A DNA stretch of 43,022 nucleotides from an uncultured SAR86 cluster bacterium (lineage in GTDB: Bacteria; Pseudomonadota; Gammaproteobacteria; Magnimaribacterales; D2472): the NCBI GenBank assembly GCA_902610905.1, contig CACLXS010000009.1, positions 1 to 43,022 of the forward strand, given 5' to 3'. The notes beneath the pieces were generated by a model, which was not told the origin of the DNA, did not search any database, and saw only the letters and a list, made by a program, of their open reading frames with translations. Position 1 is the stretch's first letter. Each line of letters begins with the position of its first letter. This document shows, piece after piece, positions 9,123 to 18,827 of this stretch. The position numbers were made by a program, and so were the translations under genes.

Positions 9123-9910
9123 TTGCTGCCATACAATTTTATATTGTAGTATTCTTCTACGGTACTCTTTGCTACCTTCTGGAGAAATTCTCTATCTTTA
9201 TCATTAATAGCACCAAAGTAGTTATAGTCGATTAAAGTTGGGTCTTTTTTATATATGCTTGCATATAAAACACTCGCTGCAAGATAAGTGCCAAGTATGT
9301 CAGGATGAGACCCATCAAAAAATTTATGTAATTCTATAGTCTTATCTAGTTTATATGCCTTTTCAAAAGCTATACCCACAGGAAGCACTAATACGTTATT
9401 TTTCATTCCTGATGCTTCGTAAGTTTTAATAACTTTATTAATCATATTAGGGTCATATTTTTTATGAGATTTTCCATAAGCATGAATCATATATAAAGCT
9501 GGCTCAGAACCTACCTTTCTTATTTTTTTTATTAGTTTACGTGATTGTTTAGCAAATTCATTTCTAGATTTTTTTGACAGGACTTCTCCGCTTCCACCTT
9601 GAAGAATCACTAAATCAAAAGGTTTTGATACAGATAGATTTTTATAATTGAGTAAATGATCAATATTATGGTGAGACAATCTTGAGCCACCAATTGTTGC
9701 CGATTTGAATTCAAGGTTATCTATCTTGCTTGGAAATGCTTCCTCTACCATTCGTCTAAAATGATTGTGAAGACTGTCGTTATAATATAAATAACTATTT
9801 CCTACAAATAATATTCTCTCAGGAAAATTTGAGATAAGTTTATCTTTAGTTTCATTAGATGAAAAAACTTGAACACTAATAATCGCAAGTAAAAGGTATA
9901 GGAATTTCAT
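9119..9910 (-). CDS. SGNH/GDSL-like hydrolase (DUF4886-type), exported
   Basis: 263 residues with an N-terminal signal peptide (about 1-18). The SGNH blocks are visible: Ser39 in FVGNSY, a glycine block around TIGGSRLS (G74-G75), VILQGG at 101-106 in place of the usual Asn block, and the catalytic Asp199/His202 pair in DGSHPD. RILFVGNSY and the DGSHP block are typical of DUF4886 proteins. The family cleaves esters of carbohydrates, lipids or other small molecules; the substrate is not predictable. It lies downstream of alanine dehydrogenase on the same strand (25-nt gap) and may be co-transcribed. Confidence 0.82.
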   Translation of the reverse strand: MKFLYLLLAIISVQVFSSNETKDKLISNFPERILFVGNSYLYYNDSLHNHFRRMVEEAFPSKIDNLEFKSATIGGSRLSHHNIDHLLNYKNLSVSKPFDLVILQGGSGEVLSKKSRNEFAKQSRKLIKKIRKVGSEPALYMIHAYGKSHKKYDPNMINKVIKTYEASGMKNNVLVLPVGIAFEKAYKLDKTIELHKFFDGSHPDILGTYLAASVLYASIYKKDPTLIDYNYFGAINDKDREFLQKVAKSTVEEYYNIKLYGSN

Positions 9911-9935
9911 AAATTTAATTCTATACCAGATTGAT

Positions 9936-11030
9936 TTATTCTGTATTTATTAATGCTTCTCTCACGCTCTCGTGGATAATTTCACCATTTTGAATATTTA
10001 AACCGTTTGCTAGATGAGGGTTTTCTTTAAGGGCGGTCTCTATTCCTTTATTGGCTAACTCAAGAATATATGGGAGAGTGGCTTTATTTAGGGATTCTGT
10101 AGCTGTCAGTGGAACAGCACCCGGCATGTTAGTTACACAATAATGAATAATTCCATCTTCATTATATGTAGGGTTATCATGAGTTGTCGGCTTACTTGAT
10201 TCAAAGCATCCGCCTTGATCAATAGATATATCTACCATTACAGTTCCGGCTTTCATCAACTTGAGCATCGATCTTTTTATAACTTTTGGAGCTTGCTTAC
10301 CAATAACATAAACAGCTCCAATAACCATGTCGGATTCTTTTATTGCATCTTCAATAGAGCTTTCAGACGAAATTATGTAGTCAATATTTTTATTGCCAAA
10401 TCTATCTTTTAAAAGATTAAGTTTCTCAGATGACAGATCAATAATCTTTATCTTTGCTCTATTATCAATAGCTTTTTTTATTGCTTCTGTTCCAGCAACT
10501 CCAGCACCAATAATAGTTATTGTTCTTGGTTCAAGATCATTAATTGATCCAATTAATGTTCCCATGCCCCTATTCGGCTTGAGCAGAAAGTATGAACCAA
10601 CAATAAAGCTAAGCTGCCCTGCAATTTCACTCATTGGAGATAATAAAGGCATGCTACCGTCATCAGCAGTAACAGTTTCTAAAGCAATTCCTGTAACACC
10701 TGTTTTCGTTAAATTTAATCCGTTTACAGGATCACCAGCCAAGTGAAGATAAGCAAACACTGTCTGATCATTGCGTAAATATTTAAATTCTTCTGGAACA
10801 GGCTCTTTTACTTTTACAATTAATTCAGATTGGGCGTAAAGCTCTTCGGCTGAGCTAACAATATTTGCACCAACTTTCTTATAGTCAGAGTCAAGAAAAC
10901 CAATTTCAGCCCCTGCATTTACTTGAATAAAAACTTCATGATTAAAGTTAACTAACTTCGCAACAGATTCAGGAGTTAAACCAACTCTAAATTCATTATT
11001 TTTAACTTCTTTTGGTACGCCTATTTTCAT
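9936..11030 (-). CDS. ald: Alanine dehydrogenase
   Basis: NAD-dependent interconversion of L-alanine with pyruvate and ammonia in the cytoplasm. The 364-residue length is close to the 371 usual for the family. Signature residues are in register with characterised enzymes: Arg15 in EFRVGLTP, Lys75 in VKVKEP, His96 in FAYLHLAGD, the Rossmann glycine motif GAGVAGTEA near 176-184, and VDISIDQGG near 266-274, which carries the active-site Asp. The C-terminal NMPGAVPLTAT motif is also standard. The ATG at 11028-11030 gives the canonical MKIGVPKE start; the in-frame TTG just before it is unlikely. Confidence 0.96.
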   Translation of the reverse strand: MKIGVPKEVKNNEFRVGLTPESVAKLVNFNHEVFIQVNAGAEIGFLDSDYKKVGANIVSSAEELYAQSELIVKVKEPVPEEFKYLRNDQTVFAYLHLAGDPVNGLNLTKTGVTGIALETVTADDGSMPLLSPMSEIAGQLSFIVGSYFLLKPNRGMGTLIGSINDLEPRTITIIGAGVAGTEAIKKAIDNRAKIKIIDLSSEKLNLLKDRFGNKNIDYIISSESSIEDAIKESDMVIGAVYVIGKQAPKVIKRSMLKLMKAGTVMVDISIDQGGCFESSKPTTHDNPTYNEDGIIHYCVTNMPGAVPLTATESLNKATLPYILELANKGIETALKENPHLANGLNIQNGEIIHESVREALINTE

Positions 11031-11033
11031 CAA

Positions 11034-11318
11034 TTTACTATAGCAAATTCATTACGAAATATAATTAAAAATAAATTATATAGGTATAACAAAAAGTTAT
11101 TATTTTAATTTTTGGTTTAGAGGATTATTTAGAAATAAAAGCAATTATCTAATGAAAAATACAATGAAGATATCTTTATAGAATTTGGTGGAGCTATTGG
11201 TTCAAAACTGGAACCAACTACTACCCTACTTTAGGAAAATTAATTATGTCTTTGAAGAAAATTCTAAATTTGGATATTATCCAAAGTAGAATATATTTTT
11301 ACATAAAATCTTCAACTT
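11034..11318. other. 285-bp intergenic region, possible coding remnant
   Basis: No intact gene. On the plus strand, 11151-11234 reads as an open stretch (EDIFIEFGGAIGSKLEPTT) to a stop, and a +1 frame at 11242-11289 reads NYVFEENSKFGYYPK and then a stop. The composition looks protein-like, so this may be a decayed gene end. The stretch also holds a copy of the tRNA-Ala 3' end (11186-11196) and a TGGTTC/GAACCA hairpin. Confidence 0.35.
11186..11196 (-). repeat. 11-bp copy of the tRNA-Ala 3' end (possible attachment-site remnant)
   Basis: TGGTGGAGCTA is identical to 12327-12337, the CCA end plus acceptor strand of tRNA-Ala, in the same orientation and 1141 bp away. It brackets the esterase gene. 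The match is short and could be chance. Confidence 0.4.
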
Positions 11319-12314
11319 ATGAATGAGCAAACTATTAAGAAAAAACTTAACTTAGTTCTTTTATTTGCTTTAATATTTATTTCTGGTTGTGGGGGCGGAG
11401 GAGGAAGTGCAACTACTCCTGATGAACCTGATCCAATTCCTTCACCAAATTCATCAGTACCATCATGCTCAAATTATTCTTTTATAGAAAATACTCAATA
11501 CTGCTTATTTACTAAAGATGGTTTAACTAGAGAATTTTATATATATGTTCCAAGCAGTTATTCAGAATATATTACTCCTGTCCCTGTTTTATTTAGTCTT
11601 CATGGCGGCGGTGATTATGCAGAGAGTAATATGCAATATTCTGGTTTTAAGGAACATGCTGACACTGATACTTTTATTCTTATTTATCCTCAAGGCTCCT
11701 ATTACGAAGATAAAGGAACAACAGGATGGAATACAGAAGAAAGTGGCGTTGATGATGCAGCCTTTATAGAAAGCATTATTGATTGGACAGGCAATAACTA
11801 TAACGTTCAACTAAATGAGGTATATGCAGCAGGGTTTTCTAATGGTGGGTTTATGGCATATCATTTAGCTTGTTATTTGAGTGCCAAAATTGCAGCTATT
11901 GCACCAGTTGCCGGCCTTATGAGTAATTATACCTATAATACATGTAGCCCACTTCACCCAACTCCATTAGCTCATATTCATGGCCTACAAGATGATATTA
12001 TTTCTATTAATGGAAGTGATTATCACCGACCTCTTGAGGACAATGGAGACACAACTGGTGTTATTACATACTGGCAAGATTACAATCAATGCACAGAATT
12101 CTCTCAAGAGGTTCTCTATGATGGCGAGGACAATATAGGCACATTCAAAAAGTGGACAAATTGTTCTAATGGAGCAGATATCAACTACTGGATTATTACC
12201 AATCAAGGGCATGAATGGAATGAAAACGATAAGGGAGAGGCAGGCAGCTTTGATACCTCTCAAACTTTATGGAATTTTTTAAAGCAGTTTGATATGAATG
12301 GCTTTAAAAGTTAG
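11319..12314 (+). CDS. Lipoprotein esterase, PHB depolymerase / feruloyl esterase-like (LpqC family)
   Basis: 331 residues. A lipoprotein signal (LFALIFISGC, lipidated Cys24) is followed by a polyglycine tether and a Pro/Ser linker, so the enzyme is anchored to a membrane facing the periplasm or outside. The alpha/beta-hydrolase core shows FSLHGGG (92-98), IYPQG (122-126), Ser174 in GFSNGG, Asp225 in HGLQDD and His298 in NQGHEW. Relatives cleave polyhydroxyalkanoates, feruloyl or acetyl esters. It is a paralogue of the protein at 20405-21373 (shared YHLAC-LSAKIAAIA segment and C-terminal QFD-NG). There is no clear ribosome binding site. It ends 12 nt from the 3' end of tRNA-Ala. Confidence 0.88.
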   Translation: MNEQTIKKKLNLVLLFALIFISGCGGGGGSATTPDEPDPIPSPNSSVPSCSNYSFIENTQYCLFTKDGLTREFYIYVPSSYSEYITPVPVLFSLHGGGDYAESNMQYSGFKEHADTDTFILIYPQGSYYEDKGTTGWNTEESGVDDAAFIESIIDWTGNNYNVQLNEVYAAGFSNGGFMAYHLACYLSAKIAAIAPVAGLMSNYTYNTCSPLHPTPLAHIHGLQDDIISINGSDYHRPLEDNGDTTGVITYWQDYNQCTEFSQEVLYDGEDNIGTFKKWTNCSNGADINYWIITNQGHEWNENDKGEAGSFDTSQTLWNFLKQFDMNGFKS

Positions 12315-12326
12315 GTCATAACGAAA

Positions 12327-12402
<76 letters not shown>

Positions 12403-12449
12403 AAAGATTCAACATCTTACCTAACAACAATTTTGAAGTAAATTATTAT

Positions 12450-13418
12450 TTATTCAAGATTAACAACCTCTCCAGGTACCAGTGATATAAAGTCTATTCC
12501 ACTATTATTTTTAACCGCATTTTCAAGCCTGATTTTTGGTTCAATAGTATCTTCATCTGTTAATGTGAAAGTACCCCAATGCATTCCAAACCCTTTTTCT
12601 GCTTCTAGGTCTAACATTATCTGAACTGCATCTTCTGGATTAACATGGCTTTCTGCCATAAACCATTCAGGATCGTAGGCACCAATGGGAATAAATGCAT
12701 ATTTTGGAGAACCAATTATTAATTTAGTCTCAATAAAGTCATTTGAGTATCCGGTATCACCAGCATGATAAAAGGAATAGTCTTTATGTTCTATGAACCA
12801 GCCGCCCCATAAGCTTTTGTTTCTATCAAATAGAGATCTTTTAGACCAATGCTGCACAGGAGTAAATGTAAATTTAAAACCTAACGAATCAAATGATTCC
12901 CACCAACCAAAGTTATAAACATTATTAATTTTTTTTCTTTTTAATAATCTCTCATCACCTGCGGGCACTAAAAAAATTGCATTTGGATGTTTTTTTGAAA
13001 TCTTTTTTAAGGAATTTATATCTAAATGATCATAATGATTATGACTAATAGTAACTATATCAATGTGAGGTATATCATCAAGTGCAATAGCTGGTGGTAT
13101 TAATCTTTTTGGTCCAATATTTTTAAGTGGTGATGCTCTATCAGAAAAAATAGGATCTGTAAGAATAGTTACGCCATTTTTTTTGATTAAAAAAGTCGAG
13201 TGACCAATCCAAACAGCATAATTATCATCATCTAACAAATTTAATTTTTGCCATTCTGATGAGAGTTCAATTTTACTAATCTGTGGTTCAATATCTGATC
13301 TAATCCATTTCAACATATCTGCAAATGATTTTTCAGAAGCAACCCCGTTAGTATTTTTATACTCACTTAATAAAAAGCCAGATACAGTTAAAAGAAGAAT
13401 GAAATAAATTTTATGCAT
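12450..13418 (-). CDS. Metallo-beta-lactamase-fold hydrolase (NAPE-PLD / RomA / UlaG-like)
   Basis: 322 residues with an N-terminal hydrophobic signal (about 1-18), so likely exported or membrane-anchored. The MBL motif HNHYDH occurs at 126-131, with further ligands H190, D221 (HAGDTGYS) and H280 (MHWGTF). The opening AVWIGHSTFLI and LTDPIFSDRASP are characteristic of the NAPE-hydrolysing phospholipase D-like branch, whose members cleave phosphodiester or lipid head groups or small lactones. The substrate here is unknown. It is the third gene of a set with malate synthase G and a DUF1330 protein (8-nt gap), so it is probably co-transcribed from upstream of glcB. Confidence 0.88.
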   Translation of the reverse strand: MHKIYFILLLTVSGFLLSEYKNTNGVASEKSFADMLKWIRSDIEPQISKIELSSEWQKLNLLDDDNYAVWIGHSTFLIKKNGVTILTDPIFSDRASPLKNIGPKRLIPPAIALDDIPHIDIVTISHNHYDHLDINSLKKISKKHPNAIFLVPAGDERLLKRKKINNVYNFGWWESFDSLGFKFTFTPVQHWSKRSLFDRNKSLWGGWFIEHKDYSFYHAGDTGYSNDFIETKLIIGSPKYAFIPIGAYDPEWFMAESHVNPEDAVQIMLDLEAEKGFGMHWGTFTLTDEDTIEPKIRLENAVKNNSGIDFISLVPGEVVNLE

Positions 13419-13426
13419 AAGTTTAA

Positions 13427-13714
13427 TTAATGAGTACCCTCAACGATTGTTACCAATCTTTTTGCAGAGGATTTCACGAAAATTAATGCTTCTTGATATT
13501 CATCAGAGTTGTAACAAAGTTCAGCCTCTTCAAAAGAATTAAACTCAATAACAACGGTTCGTTGATAACCTTCACCTTCAACTTCTATTTGTTTGCCACC
13601 CCTAATAATAAATGTTCCTTGGAATTTATTTATTATCGGTCCTGCTAACTCAATATATTTAGCATACTCATCAGGTTTTAAGATATTGCCTCTTACTACC
13701 CAATACGCCTTCAT
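13427..13714 (-). CDS. DUF1330 family protein
   Basis: 95 residues, the usual size of this ferredoxin-like alpha/beta family. Seen: MKAYWVVRGNI, PIINKFQGTFIIRGG and VVIEFNSFEEAELCYNSDEY with the closing SSAKRLVTIVEG, which together match the DUF1330 pattern. The biochemical function is not established; dimeric alpha-beta barrel proteins often bind small hydrophobic molecules. It starts one base after the malate synthase stop codon, indicating translational coupling. Confidence 0.87.
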   Translation of the reverse strand: MKAYWVVRGNILKPDEYAKYIELAGPIINKFQGTFIIRGGKQIEVEGEGYQRTVVIEFNSFEEAELCYNSDEYQEALIFVKSSAKRLVTIVEGTH

Positions 13715-13715
13715 G

Positions 13716-15935
13716 CTATGACTTATATTTCAATCTAGTTTGGTGAAGAATTGGCTCTGTGTAACCGCTTGGCTGGATTCTGCCTTTAATAGCAAGATTA
13801 CATGCTGCTTTAAATGCTAATCCAGAGTATGAAGGCCCCATAGGTTGGTATAATGGGTCTATAGCATTTTGCTCATCTACAACAAGTGCCATTTTTTTCA
13901 TTGCAGATACAACCTCATCATTGGTGACTAAATTATGATGGAGCCAATTAGCTATATGCTGACTAGATATTCTACATGTAGCCCTATCTTCCATTAATCC
14001 AATATTATTAATATCGGGTACTTTTGAGCATCCAACCCCTTGATCAACCCATCTAACAACATAACCCAAAATACCCTGACAATTATTTTCTAGTTCTGCT
14101 TGAATCTCTTCAGATGATATATCTGAAGGATTTTTGTGAACAGGTATATCTAAAATAGCATCAAGGCTAGCTTTTTCTCTATTCATAACTAATTCTTGTT
14201 CATCACTTACTAAAATTTGATGATAATGAATTGCATGGATGGTTGCTGCAGTTGGAGAAGGTACCCATGCACAATTAGCTCCAGCTTTAGGGTGTATTGT
14301 TTTTGTATTGTACATTCCAAGCATTTCATCAGGCATTGGCCACATTCCTTTGCCAATTTGCGCTTTACCCTTAAAGCCTGTTTCTAAACCTATATCAACA
14401 TTCCAATTTTCATATTGAGCAATCCATTGATGCAACTTCATGTCTGCTTTGGTTATCATTGGACCAGCTTCCATGCTTGTATGAATTTCGTCTCCTGTTC
14501 TGTCAAGAAAACCAGTATTAATAAATATGACTCTGTCTTTTGCTACTTCAATACATTCTTTTAAATTAACCGTTGTTCTTCTTTCTTCATCCATAATGCC
14601 AACTTTTGCAGTTAAATGAGGCAAACCAAGCGCCTCCTCAACAGCTGCAAATAAATCACATGTGAATTGAACTTCTTCAGGACCATGCATTTTTGGTTTT
14701 ACAATATAAATACTTCCAGTTTTTGAATTTTGATATAAGCCATTTTTATTAAGGTCATGTATAGCAATGCAAATTGTAAACATTGCATCAATAATCCCCT
14801 CAGGCACTTCATTACCTTGTGAATCTAATACACCTGGGTTAGTCATTAGGTGTCCTACATTTCTAACTAACATAAGGCTTCTGCCTGGTAGGATTAAATC
14901 TTTACCATCTTTAGTTACATAAGTTCTATCGGGGCTTAGCTCTCTTGTGAGTAATGAACCATTTTTATCAAAAGATTCTTTTAAATCTCCTTTCATTAAT
15001 CCTAACCAATTTCTATAAACTAGTGTCTTGTCCTCACCATCAACAGCTGCTACAGAATCTTCACAATCTTGAATTGTTGTAATTGCAGATTCCATAAGAA
15101 TGTCTTTAATGCCTGCTTTATCAGTCTGACCTATAGGATGAGTGGCATCAATCTGAATCTCAAAATGTAAATTATTATTTTTAAACAAAAGAGCATATGC
15201 ATCATTACCATTATCACTATATCCAACATATTGAGATGGATTCTTTAACTGGGTCTTTTCAGCATCAGGTAGAACAGCTTGTAGTTCTCTATCAACAAAA
15301 TCAAAACCTAGTACATCTTTATAACTCCCATTTGCAAGAGGGATGGTCTCATCTAAAAAATTCTTTGCAAAGTCTATGACTTTATCGCCTCTTATAGGGT
15401 TATATCCGCCAACTTTTTCAGCACCATCGTCTTCACTAATTACATCAGTACCATAGAGTGCATCATAAAGACTGCCCCATCGTGCATTTGCTGCATTTAG
15501 TGCAAATCTTGCATTCATTACTGGAACAACAAGCTGAGGACCTGCAATAGTTTTTATTTCTGGATCTACATTGTCTGTAACTATTGAGAAATCTGAACTT
15601 CTTGGAGCTATATAGCCTATTTCAGTGAGAAATTTTTTGTATTCATCATGATCAAATTCTTGATCTTTTCGATCTTTATGCCAATTATCAATCTGAGCTT
15701 GTATGTCTTCTCTTTTTTGTAATAAAGATTTATTTCTTGGTGAAAATTCATCAATAATTTTTTCAAAAGATGACCAGAAGTGTTCTTTAGAAATATCTAA
15801 ACCATTTAAAACCTCATTTTCTAAAAAATTACTTAAGTGCTCAGAAACAGTAAGTGAATTTGTATGAGAGATATTTTCTTGATTCTGTGGTTTTTGTGGA
15901 TTAAAAAAAGATGCTAATTTAGTAAAAATATTCAT
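13716..15935 (-). CDS. glcB: Malate synthase G
   Basis: Condenses glyoxylate and acetyl-CoA to malate in the cytoplasm; monomeric isoform G (739 residues against about 720). Active-site segments can be read: Arg358 in VRNVGHLM, Glu450 in MDEERRT, Asp478 in [13 protein letters not shown] and the catalytic base Asp650 in [13 protein letters not shown]. The TIM-barrel core and C-terminal plug appear complete. No isocitrate lyase or glycolate oxidase is in the window, so the glyoxylate source is unknown. The N-terminus has about 20 extra residues with a Gln/Asn-rich stretch. It begins a probable operon with the DUF1330 and MBL-fold genes. Confidence 0.96.
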   Translation of the reverse strand: MNIFTKLASFFNPQKPQNQENISHTNSLTVSEHLSNFLENEVLNGLDISKEHFWSSFEKIIDEFSPRNKSLLQKREDIQAQIDNWHKDRKDQEFDHDEYKKFLTEIGYIAPRSSDFSIVTDNVDPEIKTIAGPQLVVPVMNARFALNAANARWGSLYDALYGTDVISEDDGAEKVGGYNPIRGDKVIDFAKNFLDETIPLANGSYKDVLGFDFVDRELQAVLPDAEKTQLKNPSQYVGYSDNGNDAYALLFKNNNLHFEIQIDATHPIGQTDKAGIKDILMESAITTIQDCEDSVAAVDGEDKTLVYRNWLGLMKGDLKESFDKNGSLLTRELSPDRTYVTKDGKDLILPGRSLMLVRNVGHLMTNPGVLDSQGNEVPEGIIDAMFTICIAIHDLNKNGLYQNSKTGSIYIVKPKMHGPEEVQFTCDLFAAVEEALGLPHLTAKVGIMDEERRTTVNLKECIEVAKDRVIFINTGFLDRTGDEIHTSMEAGPMITKADMKLHQWIAQYENWNVDIGLETGFKGKAQIGKGMWPMPDEMLGMYNTKTIHPKAGANCAWVPSPTAATIHAIHYHQILVSDEQELVMNREKASLDAILDIPVHKNPSDISSEEIQAELENNCQGILGYVVRWVDQGVGCSKVPDINNIGLMEDRATCRISSQHIANWLHHNLVTNDEVVSAMKKMALVVDEQNAIDPLYQPMGPSYSGLAFKAACNLAIKGRIQPSGYTEPILHQTRLKYKS

Positions 15936-15988
15936 CGAAGAATTATAACAAGTTGCACAAAATAGCCAACAGCAATAACTCGCAACCT

Positions 15989-17143
15989 TTATTCATAATT
16001 ATCAATATAATGCTTAGGATCATAGTTCCATACATTTGATTTAATAGATCGCATGGCAAAATAAGGAAAAAATTTCATAATAAAGTTTCTTAAAAAAACC
16101 AATAGAGGGTTTGATAGATGATTTAAAAAACCTTGTCTTAATGATAGATTCGATATTTTTTTTATTCTTTCCAAACGCAAAGACTCATATAGATTTTGAG
16201 CTTTATGAATATCAGAGTGATATTTGATTAATAAATTGCCAAAAACATAAGCATCCTCAAGCGCTAAGCACCCACCTTGTCCAATAAATGGCACTATTGG
16301 ATGAGCTGCATCGCCTAAGAAAGTTAAATTCTTATAAACAAGATTTTTTACAGGAGGTCTTATATAAACTCCCCATTTAAATAAGGGAGTTTTTTCATTT
16401 ATAAAAGAAAAAAATTCATGATTACTGTGACACAGATCATTTCTTAGTTCCGCGTATGTACCTGCTGTCCGCCATGATTCCTGGTAGTTTCCACTTGTTT
16501 TGACTACAGCCACAAAACTTACTTTAGAATTAGTTATTGGATATGAAACAATGTGATGATTTGTTCCTAAATAAGTTTTAATATTCTCCTGTTTTTTATC
16601 TACAATTGCACGCCATACAGAATAACCACTGTAAAGTGGGTCTTTATTACTATCAATTTTTTTTCTGCACGAAGATTTAATTCCATCACAGGCAACAATG
16701 TGATTAACTTTATATGATTTATTACCAGTAAAATTTATTTCTAATCTATTAGTATCTATATCATTTAATTGATGATTAAATAAAATCTCACCATCAAGTT
16801 GTTTATAGTTGCTGTACAAAACTTTATACAAGGTCTGTCTAGATGTTGTAATAACATCAACAATAAAGTTATTGATTTTTTTATTGCCTGAGAAATAAAC
16901 CGCTTCTTTAGGATTCTTTGAAAAAGCAATAACCTCATCATATATATTTAGATATTTAAGAACTTTAATACCATTTGAAGAAATAGAAATACCCGCACCA
17001 TAGTCGCTAATATCATTTGATTTTTCAAATATAACAACAGGAATATTCGCTTTCTTTAGAATTAAACCAAGAGCTAGTCCTGAAATTCCTGCACCTATGA
17101 TTGCAATATGTTTTGAATAATTATTCACAATAATATTATGCAT
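15989..17143 (-). CDS. FAD-dependent aromatic-ring hydroxylase-type monooxygenase
   Basis: 384 residues, the size of single-component flavoprotein hydroxylases (salicylate hydroxylase, UbiH and related). The FAD-binding GAGISGL motif is at 17-23, the DG motif ([10 protein letters not shown]) at 151-160, and the ribityl-binding [15 protein letters not shown] at 277-291. NAD(P)H and O2 are the expected co-substrates; the organic substrate is unknown. The start ATG at 17141-17143 lies only 6 nt past the A-tract of the terminator of the upstream gene, so this gene either has a promoter overlapping that hairpin or relies on read-through. Codon use is AT-rich like its neighbours. Confidence 0.85.
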   Translation of the reverse strand: MHNIIVNNYSKHIAIIGAGISGLALGLILKKANIPVVIFEKSNDISDYGAGISISSNGIKVLKYLNIYDEVIAFSKNPKEAVYFSGNKKINNFIVDVITTSRQTLYKVLYSNYKQLDGEILFNHQLNDIDTNRLEINFTGNKSYKVNHIVACDGIKSSCRKKIDSNKDPLYSGYSVWRAIVDKKQENIKTYLGTNHHIVSYPITNSKVSFVAVVKTSGNYQESWRTAGTYAELRNDLCHSNHEFFSFINEKTPLFKWGVYIRPPVKNLVYKNLTFLGDAAHPIVPFIGQGGCLALEDAYVFGNLLIKYHSDIHKAQNLYESLRLERIKKISNLSLRQGFLNHLSNPLLVFLRNFIMKFFPYFAMRSIKSNVWNYDPKHYIDNYE

Positions 17144-17148
17144 GAAAT

Positions 17149-17176
17149 AAAAAAAATGGGAGCCAGTGCTCCCATT
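17149..17176 (-). terminator. Rho-independent terminator of the 17195-17947 gene
   Basis: A 9-bp perfect stem (17155-17163 with 17168-17176, loop of 4) is followed on the minus strand by a run of T. Confidence 0.88.
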
Positions 17177-17194
17177 ATTTAATGGCTAATAAAA

Positions 17195-17947
17195 TTAGCT
17201 TGGTGTTCTCATTGCAGCACCAAAATATGAGCGCGCATTTGAACAAGAAAAACCTTTTAGATTTTGAGATGCTTCAGAGCCCATAATTTTAGAATAAAAT
17301 AAATCTGCATTAGAACCTCTTTCTGAGATTGATGATGAATACATAAGTCTTACAAAATCAACCCCTTCAGCTAATTGCACACCAGAATCAGGAACAATAA
17401 TTTTTCTTCCAACAGTATCGCCCAGAGATTGAGCATAAATAGCAAAATCTTTATATAGGTCATACACCTGTCGTAAATCATAACCTTCTTCTAAACTACA
17501 ATCTGCGTATGTTGCATACATCATATTGCCCGCTTCCATACTTGCAGGTTGAGATATAGTCCACTGCCATGTATCAATTTGTTGAGAGTTTGTTACAGGT
17601 AAAGATTTCAACAAATCTGCTCCGCCACCAGTAATCCAGGTTTCTAAGCCCTTAAATTGTTCAGAAGGCGTGGGCCATGTATTTACCCACATAACATCAA
17701 TACCAGCTAAATTTGAGTGAAAGTAAGGCTGCAGAATTGCAACTGTCATAGAATCATAAACTCCATCCTTTTGTTCTGCCCATTTAGCAAATTTACCGTA
17801 CCATGCAGATAAATCTTCAACATCTTTACCCTTGTTAAAGGTACCAAGATAGTATTCAGCCTTATTTACCTCAGGCTCATATTTATATTCCTCTTGCGAA
17901 TAAGCAAAAGCACTCATGGTTATTAATAATGAATATAATATTTTCAT
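17195..17947 (-). CDS. Secreted protein with two tandem alpha/beta repeats, unknown function
   Basis: 250 residues with a signal peptide (about 1-17). I do not recognise a named family. The mature chain looks like two copies of one unit: the first around 31-100 (YYLGTFNKGKDVEDL... to SEQFKGLETW) and the second around 145-215 (YATYADCSLEEGYDLRQV... to VRLMYSS). Each goes strand, helix (YxxFAxWA / YKDFAIYA), strand, strand, much like the dimeric alpha-beta barrel (ferredoxin-like) folds. The protein at 35801-36577 has the same architecture and is a distant paralogue. A GGGAG ribosome binding site precedes the ATG, and the gene forms its own transcription unit with a strong terminator. Confidence 0.75.
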   Translation of the reverse strand: MKILYSLLITMSAFAYSQEEYKYEPEVNKAEYYLGTFNKGKDVEDLSAWYGKFAKWAEQKDGVYDSMTVAILQPYFHSNLAGIDVMWVNTWPTPSEQFKGLETWITGGGADLLKSLPVTNSQQIDTWQWTISQPASMEAGNMMYATYADCSLEEGYDLRQVYDLYKDFAIYAQSLGDTVGRKIIVPDSGVQLAEGVDFVRLMYSSSISERGSNADLFYSKIMGSEASQNLKGFSCSNARSYFGAAMRTPS

Positions 17948-18041
17948 TTTTTACTCCCTATTAGATTAATATCTTCAATATACATTAGAAAAAAACAAAT
18001 ATATAAATAAAATTGTGTATAAATAATATATAAAGTATTTA

Positions 18042-18827
18042 TTAAAAATTAAAACTTTTAGAATCTGGTTTTACTTCTTTTCGTATAATGCTGGGCAGTA
18101 AAATCTTAAAATATCTTTTGGTCTGCTTAATTTGTGAAATAAATCTTCTTGATATATATAAAAACCAAAATTTAATATGATATTTTTTTTTGTTATAAAT
18201 TAAATTAGATACAGATTTATAGGGGGGTTCAATCATATATTTTTCACAACAGTCTAATTGAATTACTGCAGCACAATCTAGTTGCAGAGGATTGTTAAAT
18301 GTGGTTCTACAAATATGTGCATCAGCAAGCGCATAGCCATATTTTTCTTCATTTTTTAAAAGAGCATCAGCTCCTGACGGCCTCAATACATAGCCAGCTG
18401 CTCCTGTTCCGCCATAGTATAAATAACTTAATTTATATTTATTATTAATGCGATATTGTTTTTTTGAAATGACTTTTTTTCTTGCTCGTGTTTCAAGATT
18501 AATATAATCGGAATCTATATCTTTTATTGATTCTAGAATCATATTTATATCACTAGATATAAAAGCATCATCCTCAAGAACTAAGGCCTCTTTATTGGTT
18601 TCTAAAATTAATTGCCAAACCATCTTATGACTTAGATAACAACAAACTTCAGCTCTGCTTAATGGTCTTTCCCAATTAAATGCAACTGATTTATAAAATT
18701 CTTCAGTAATATCATTTACAGATTTTGCATTAACTATTTTAAACTCTAATCCTAGCCTAGAAAATTGTTGTTTTTGGAACGCAGCACGTTCATGATCTTT
18801 TGGAAGATTGATTACATATACATCCAC
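18042..18827 (-). CDS. Glycosyltransferase family 25 (LPS-type)
   Basis: 261 residues. GT25 features: YVINLPKDHERA at the N-terminus, LSRAEVCCYLSHKMVW (56-71) and the catalytic/metal-binding LEDDA at 84-88, with GGTGAAGYVLRPSGA later. These enzymes add galactose or similar sugars to lipooligosaccharide cores at the inner-membrane face. The start codon is GTG, needed to keep the first beta-strand, and it abuts the TAA of the upstream gene with no gap, suggesting translational coupling. The C-terminal tail is strongly basic. It is the last gene of a three-gene set. Confidence 0.86.
   Translation of the reverse strand: MDVYVINLPKDHERAAFQKQQFSRLGLEFKIVNAKSVNDITEEFYKSVAFNWERPLSRAEVCCYLSHKMVWQLILETNKEALVLEDDAFISSDINMILESIKDIDSDYINLETRARKKVISKKQYRINNKYKLSYLYYGGTGAAGYVLRPSGADALLKNEEKYGYALADAHICRTTFNNPLQLDCAAVIQLDCCEKYMIEPPYKSVSNLIYNKKKYHIKFWFLYISRRFISQIKQTKRYFKILLPSIIRKEVKPDSKSFNF

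Noticed and set aside
10215-10746. Plus-strand open frames inside alanine dehydrogenase
   Set aside because: They are antisense shadows of a clearly conserved ald gene and have no motif or ribosome binding site.
11186-11220. A tRNA gene or pseudo-tRNA in front of esterase 1
   Set aside because: Only the CCA/acceptor strand matches tRNA-Ala; the TGGTTC/GAACCA hairpin that follows does not form a T-arm and no anticodon arm exists.
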